This document shows positions 5,515-9,237 of a stretch of DNA of 9,237 nucleotides, one piece after another. The translations under genes and the position numbers were made by a program. Positions within the stretch are counted from its first letter, which is position 1, and every line of letters starts with the position of its first letter. Under the pieces are notes generated by a model. That model did no database searches, was not told the DNA's origin, and saw nothing but the letters and a program-made list of their open reading frames with translations. This DNA is from an uncultured Lachnospiraceae bacterium (GTDB lineage: Bacteria > Bacillota > Clostridia > Lachnospirales > Lachnospiraceae), in NCBI GenBank assembly GCA_958402795.1, contig CATXUX010000065.1, forward strand, positions 1 to 9,237, written 5' to 3'.

Positions 5515-6822
5515 ATGACGGAGAAATTATTTTATCAGGACAGTCACAGGAAACGCTTTACGGCGAAAGTCGTTCAGGTAATGACGAATGGCGGAAGATG
5601 CAGGATTGAGCTGGACCGTACGGCATTTTTCCCGGAAGGCGGCGGACAGTATGCTGATACAGGAACACTCTGCCTGCATCCGGACGGGGAAAAGGAACAG
5701 ATATTTCAGGTTACAGATGTGCAGGAAGAGAACGGTATCATCTGGCATTATGGGAAACTGATTCCCGGTGCAGAAGAAGAATGCACATCGCTCTCAGAGA
5801 CATGGAAGAGCGGACGGGAAGTATCCGGTGAGATTGACTGGCAGGAGCGGTTTACGAAGATGCAGCAGCACAGTGGAGAACATATTGTATCCGGACTGGT
5901 ACATGCGCGGTTTGGATATGACAATGTAGGATTCCATCTGGGAACCGAAGACTGTACGATGGATTTTAACGGAACGATCACGAAAGATCAACTCCGTGAG
6001 ATTGAGTGGAAAGCAAACGAGGCGGTTGCAAAGAATCTGGACATTCTCGTGTCCTACCCTTCCCGGGAAGAACTTGCCACATTGGATTACCGGAGCAAGA
6101 TCGAGATCGAGGGGCAGGTACGGATCGTGACAGTTCCCGGTTACGACGTCTGCGCCTGCTGTGCTCCGCATGTGGATAAGACCGGGGAGATCGGCATGAT
6201 CAAGCTGACAAATGTTCAGCGGTATAAAGGCGGCGTCCGTGTAACGATGCTCTGCGGGTTTCGCGCGCTTGCTGATTACGACCGGAAAGCGGATGCGGCG
6301 AAACAAATTTCCGCGGCGCTCTGCGCAAAAGAAGATGAAACCGCGGAGGCGGTGCAGCATTTAAAGGGAGAGTGCGCCGCGCTCAGGCAGGAGCTGGAAG
6401 AGCAGAAGAAAGTTTTACTTGCATATAAGGCAAAGGAAGTACCGGCAGGGGACAGGACGGTCTGCCTGTTTGAAAGAAAGCTGGAGGGAGACGCCCCCCG
6501 GGAGCTGATGAATCTGGTGCTGGACGCAGGTCATGAGATCTGTGCTGTATTCAGCGTTGCCGGGGATGGAAAGAAGGAGAATGCCAAATCGCAGACGGGT
6601 GCAGACGGCAGTCCGCGGCCGGAGAACCCAGCATTGCAGTACCGCTATGTGATCGGCAGCAGAAAATGGGATATGCGAAGCCTTGTAAAGGAACTGAACC
6701 GGCAGTTTGACGGCAGAGGGGGCGGCAAATCTGAGATGGTACAAGGATCACTTACAGGGAATGAAGAGGAATTGAGGGTGTGGATACAGAAGAAAGGAAA
6801 GGAACTGCAAAATGAGCAATAA
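5515..6822 (+). CDS. Alanyl-tRNA editing hydrolase (AlaX-L type)
   Basis: A 435-residue free-standing trans-editing protein, homologous to the editing half of AlaRS, expected to hydrolyse Ser-tRNA-Ala or Gly-tRNA-Ala. An N-terminal beta-barrel (about 1-105) contains FFPEGGGQ (38-45). The zinc-dependent editing domain follows, with HSGEH (H119, H123) and a CxxxH motif in CCAPH (C215, H219), the expected metal ligands. A coiled coil occupies about 255-305. A C-terminal DHHA1/C-Ala-like domain ends near GGGKSEMVQGS (402-412). A hydrophilic stretch at about 350-373 looks like an inserted linker. No aminoacylation domain is present, as expected for long AlaX. The start lies 3 nt after the argS stop, so translation is probably coupled. 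Its last 11 nt overlap the next gene. Confidence 0.92.
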   Translation: MTEKLFYQDSHRKRFTAKVVQVMTNGGRCRIELDRTAFFPEGGGQYADTGTLCLHPDGEKEQIFQVTDVQEENGIIWHYGKLIPGAEEECTSLSETWKSGREVSGEIDWQERFTKMQQHSGEHIVSGLVHARFGYDNVGFHLGTEDCTMDFNGTITKDQLREIEWKANEAVAKNLDILVSYPSREELATLDYRSKIEIEGQVRIVTVPGYDVCACCAPHVDKTGEIGMIKLTNVQRYKGGVRVTMLCGFRALADYDRKADAAKQISAALCAKEDETAEAVQHLKGECAALRQELEEQKKVLLAYKAKEVPAGDRTVCLFERKLEGDAPRELMNLVLDAGHEICAVFSVAGDGKKENAKSQTGADGSPRPENPALQYRYVIGSRKWDMRSLVKELNRQFDGRGGGKSEMVQGSLTGNEEELRVWIQKKGKELQNEQ

Positions 6823-7696
6823 TTCACACAGAGATCCGTTAAAACGACTCTTGATCCCGCTTTTGGCATACTGGGGAACCATCATGGTGGCGTCTGTACT
6901 TGTGGGACTTGTGCTGACACTTTTTAACGCAGAGGAACTCGGACAGATCACAGGGGGCGCGGATCTGGCGGACAGTTCTGTGATGCAGCAGGTGATGATC
7001 CTGTATATGAAGGCCATGCTGAAATATCAGACCCAGATACAGGGAATCGTGATGCTTTGTACGATTCCGGTCTCTTATTTTTTCTTTTTCCGCAAAGACC
7101 GTATGTGGGAAAAGGAACACCAGATTCCTGTACCCGAGCAGGCGCCGGCGAAAGACTATATCTGGCTTGTCGTGTTCGGAATCGCGTTTAATCTTGGAAT
7201 GAGCTGTCTGATGACACTGACGAATCTGGCGACGTCAGACCAGGGATACCTGGATACGAGCGCCGCATTTTATTATGCGCCGGTTCCCATACAGATTTTG
7301 TGTCTCGGGATTATTGTCCCTCTGGCAGAAGAGCTGATGTTCCGGGGAATTCTCTTTAAACGAAGCAAGGAGAACAGCACGTTCTGGGCGGCCGCGATCT
7401 TTTCTTCTATTATGTTTGTACTGGTGCATTCGAACAGTGTACAAATGATCTATACAATGGTTCTGGGACTGTTTCTGGCCTATGTATACGAAAAATACGG
7501 TTCATTCAAAGCGCCTGTGCTTGTGCATATGACGGTTAATCTGGCCGCAGTGACCGGGCAGGCGTCGGGCGCGTATGGCTGGATCGGAAGTTCGACGATG
7601 CGGATGGGAGCGGCCGTGGTAATCTGTACGTTTGTATCTGTTGCAATGGTGGTTCTGATCCGGGGACTGGGAAGGACGGAAGAAGAAAAATCATGA
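6812..7696 (+). CDS. CPBP family intramembrane metalloprotease (CAAX protease / bacteriocin-processing type)
   Basis: A 294-residue polytopic membrane protein of the Abi/CPBP family, relatives of eukaryotic Rce1. About seven or eight hydrophobic segments are visible (near 12-38, 76-93, 116-140, 158-172, 191-206, 211-228, 236-250 and 262-286). The catalytic motifs are all present: EELMFRG with E173, E174 and R178; FVLVH with F202 and H206; and HMTVN with H239 and N243. Such proteases cleave substrates within the membrane, and some give bacteriocin self-immunity, but no bacteriocin gene is visible here and the substrate is unknown. The start is supported by GAAAGGAA about 9 nt upstream, inside the end of the editing gene, with which it overlaps by 11 nt. 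Placement suggests cotranscription with argS. Confidence 0.92.
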   Translation: MSNNSHRDPLKRLLIPLLAYWGTIMVASVLVGLVLTLFNAEELGQITGGADLADSSVMQQVMILYMKAMLKYQTQIQGIVMLCTIPVSYFFFFRKDRMWEKEHQIPVPEQAPAKDYIWLVVFGIAFNLGMSCLMTLTNLATSDQGYLDTSAAFYYAPVPIQILCLGIIVPLAEELMFRGILFKRSKENSTFWAAAIFSSIMFVLVHSNSVQMIYTMVLGLFLAYVYEKYGSFKAPVLVHMTVNLAAVTGQASGAYGWIGSSTMRMGAAVVICTFVSVAMVVLIRGLGRTEEEKS

Positions 7697-7697
7697 A

Positions 7698-7719
7698 CAA
7701 GAGAATTTATTTTCTCTTG
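7698..7719 (+). other. Short hairpin after the CPBP gene
   Basis: CAAGAGAA (7698-7705) pairs with TTCTCTTG (7712-7719) around a 6-nt loop, 1 nt after the stop codon. It is AT-rich and not followed by a T run, so it may only trim or stabilise the mRNA end. No better terminator was found before the gltB promoter. Confidence 0.35.
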
Positions 7720-7776
7720 ATACAGCAGTAAATTGTACGGGAAAATGAGATAGACAGAAGCAAAAACGTATAAAAT

Positions 7777-7823
7777 ATCTGACAAAATACAAGAAAAATA
7801 ATAAAAGATGAATAATCTGACAA
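7777..7823 (+). repeat. Two ATCTGACAA repeats upstream of gltB
   Basis: ATCTGACAA occurs at 7777-7785 and 7815-7823, 38 bp apart in an AT-rich region. The second copy ends 18 bp before the -35 box. This spacing and position could suit a transcription activator such as a LysR-type GltC-like protein, but no regulator gene is in the window. The repeat is seen directly; its function is inferred. Confidence 0.35.
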
Positions 7824-7841
7824 TTCAATAAAAATTTCTTG

Positions 7842-7870
7842 TTTACAAATGCGAAGTTTTGTTGTATAGT
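7842..7870 (+). promoter_or_regulatory. Promoter of gltB
   Basis: TTTACA (7842-7847) and TATAGT (7865-7870) are 17 bp apart, each one base off consensus. Transcription would start near 7876-7878, giving a leader of about 79 nt that opens with the GCAGG arm of the leader structure. Confidence 0.75.
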
Positions 7871-7875
7871 AGGTG

Positions 7876-7927
7876 GCAGGGAAAACGGGGTTCAGAAGAA
7901 TCCCGCACCTGCGTGGGAGATACCTGC
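7876..7927 (+). promoter_or_regulatory. Structured gltB leader with competing stems
   Basis: An 8-bp stem (7886-7893 with 7898-7905, one G-U pair) has an AGAA loop. Around it, GCAGG (7876-7880) can pair with either of two CCTGC copies, at 7908-7912 or 7923-7927. A rival hairpin, CGC (7904-7906) with GCG (7911-7913) extended by CC/GG, would break the first stem. There is no T run, so transcription termination is unlikely; translation control or mRNA stability is more plausible. The pairings are read by hand and no known riboswitch was recognised. Confidence 0.4.
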
Positions 7928-8008
7928 ATGGAATACATAGGAAAGGAAAGCGGTTATGAGTGGAAAACTGAATACACAACAGCACGGTCTGTACCAGCCG
8001 GAGTTTGA
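7928..8008 (+). CDS. Possible 26-codon upstream ORF overlapping gltB start
   Basis: An ATG at 7928 opens a 26-residue frame beginning MEYIGKESGYEWKTEY and ending at TGA 8006-8008. GGGAG about 8 nt upstream could serve as a ribosome binding site, and that site lies within the structured leader. The frame overlaps the first 17 codons of gltB in another frame, so translating it could reduce gltB initiation. It may be chance; no homologue is recognised. Confidence 0.2.
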   Translation: MEYIGKESGYEWKTEYTTARSVPAGV

Positions 8009-9237
8009 ACATGACAACTGCGGGATCGGTGCAGTAGTGAACATCAAGGGTGTGAAGAACCATGAGACGGTGGCGAACGCACTGAAGATTGTGGAGAATC
8101 TTGAACATAGAGCCGGCAAGGACGCCGAGGGTAAGACAGGAGACGGAGTAGGAATCTTGTTACAGATTTCGCATAAGTTCTTCTCCAAGGTCTGTGAACC
8201 CCTCGGTTTTTCTTTACCCGGAGAACGGGAATACGGCGTCGGAATGTTCTTCTTTCCACAGGACGAACTGAAACGGAATCAGGCGAAGAAGATTTTTGAG
8301 GTCATTGCAGGCAAAGAAGGCCTGAAATTTCTTGGCTGGCGGGAAGTCCCGGTTCATCCGGAGGTTCTGGGCAAGAAAGCGGTGGACTGTATGCCGTGTA
8401 TCATGCAGGCATTTATCGAAAAACCGCAGAAGACAGAGAAGGGACTGCCGTTTGACCGGCGTCTATATGTGGTGCGCCGGATTTTTGAACAGAGCAGCGA
8501 CGATACGTATGTAGCGTCACTCTCCAGCAGGACGATCGTATATAAAGGAATGTTTCTTGTGGGACAGCTCCGGCTGTTCTTTGAGGATCTGCAGGATCCG
8601 GATTATGAGTCTGCTATCGCGATGGTACATTCCCGGTTCAGTACCAATACAAACCCGAGCTGGGAACGGGCACATCCGAACCGTTTCATGGTACACAACG
8701 GTGAGATTAATACGATCCGCGGAAATGCCGATAAGATGCGTGCAAGAGAAGAGACGATGGAATCCGGATATCTGAAAGGGGAACTGCACAAGGTACTTCC
8801 GGCGATCAATACGTCAGGTTCAGACTCTGCCATGCTGGACAATGCACTGGAATTTATGGTGATGAGCGGGATGGAACTGCCGCTTGCGGTTATGGTAGCG
8901 ATACCGGAGCCATGGGAGAATAACCGCAGTATGTCACAGAACAAAAAGGATTTCTATCATTATTATGCAACTATGATGGAACCCTGGGACGGACCTGCTT
9001 CCATCTTGTTCTCAGACGGCGACTGCATGGGTGCGGTTCTGGACCGGAACGGTCTGCGCCCGTCCAGATATTATATTACGGACGACGACCAGTTGATCCT
9101 TTCTTCCGAGGTGGGAGTGCTGGATATTGATCCGACCAAGATCGTTGTAAAGGAGCGTCTGCATCCCGGCAAGATGCTGCTGGTTGATACGGTGCAGGGA
9201 AAGGTGATCGATGACGAAGAACTGAAGGAGCGTTACG
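7956..9237 (+). CDS. gltB: Glutamate synthase large subunit, N-terminal part
   Basis: The first 427 codons of the large subunit of glutamate synthase; the frame is open to the window end and the full protein is usually about 1,500 residues. The enzyme moves the amide nitrogen of glutamine to 2-oxoglutarate, making two glutamates, in central nitrogen assimilation. Visible is the class II glutamine amidotransferase domain: a 21-residue propeptide before the nucleophile C22 in FEHDNCGIGAVV, then GKTGDGVGI, SRFSTNTNPSW (about 227-237), HNGEIN (247-252), SGSDS, and DRNGLRPSRYYIT. The central and FMN-binding synthase domains and any small subunit gene lie beyond the edge. The start at 7956 has AGGAAAGGA about 8 nt upstream and leaves the cysteine at the usual propeptide distance. 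It is transcribed from its own promoter after a structured leader. Confidence 0.96.
   Translation, partial: MSGKLNTQQHGLYQPEFEHDNCGIGAVVNIKGVKNHETVANALKIVENLEHRAGKDAEGKTGDGVGILLQISHKFFSKVCEPLGFSLPGEREYGVGMFFFPQDELKRNQAKKIFEVIAGKEGLKFLGWREVPVHPEVLGKKAVDCMPCIMQAFIEKPQKTEKGLPFDRRLYVVRRIFEQSSDDTYVASLSSRTIVYKGMFLVGQLRLFFEDLQDPDYESAIAMVHSRFSTNTNPSWERAHPNRFMVHNGEINTIRGNADKMRAREETMESGYLKGELHKVLPAINTSGSDSAMLDNALEFMVMSGMELPLAVMVAIPEPWENNRSMSQNKKDFYHYYATMMEPWDGPASILFSDGDCMGAVLDRNGLRPSRYYITDDDQLILSSEVGVLDIDPTKIVVKERLHPGKMLLVDTVQGKVIDDEELKERY

Noticed and set aside
6812..7696. Bacteriocin immunity or phage-defence (Abi) role for the CPBP protein
   Set aside because: No bacteriocin precursor, transporter or defence gene is nearby. 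The operon context is tRNA metabolism, so only the protease family is supported.
7698..7719. Intrinsic terminator for the argS operon
   Set aside because: The hairpin is real but has no T run after it, so it was listed only as a hairpin.

Overview
The window looks like ordinary chromosome from a gut-type member of the Lachnospiraceae (Clostridia, Bacillota). This is inferred from moderate GC coding sequence beside AT-rich intergenic DNA, strong AGGAGG-type ribosome binding sites, a DUF5688 protein (a family I associate with Lachnospiraceae), a tRNA gene without an encoded CCA, and a clostridial-type argS, alaX-like editing gene and CPBP protease cluster. There are seven intact protein genes, one protein gene cut by the right edge, one tRNA, and one probable toxin-gene remnant. 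I see no phage, IS element or CRISPR array.

Left part (1-2640). A minus-strand gene (107-688) encodes a small XRE-type regulator with a membrane-embedded C-terminus. It ends at a clear hairpin terminator and starts from a good promoter at 810-838. Divergent from it, a DUF5688 protein of unknown function (1092-2030) has its own promoter, preceded by two TTATCAACAAAA repeats. Next comes a small HicB-type antitoxin (2199-2411). Just upstream of it lies what looks like a hicA toxin gene with most of its middle deleted, so the pair is probably inactive as a toxin-antitoxin system. A tRNA-Arg(CCG) gene (2556-2627) follows, with its own promoter, a perfect 10-bp hairpin in its leader and an intrinsic terminator.

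Middle part (2683-7696). nfo (endonuclease IV, base excision repair) is on the minus strand and diverges from argS (arginyl-tRNA synthetase) across a 129-bp promoter region. argS, an alanyl-tRNA editing hydrolase and a CPBP intramembrane protease form a tight plus-strand operon, with a 3-nt gap and then an 11-nt overlap. The first two genes serve tRNA charging and clearing of mischarged tRNA-Ala. The protease's connection is unknown.

Right part (7697-9237). A 259-bp AT-rich intergenic region carries a strong sigma-A promoter and a structured leader, followed by the first 427 codons of the glutamate synthase large subunit (gltB). The leader has mutually exclusive base-pairing options and a short overlapping ORF, and is the best candidate in the window for undescribed regulation. 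Nothing here amounts to a clearly new multi-gene system. The most informative oddities are the hicA deletion remnant and the gltB leader.
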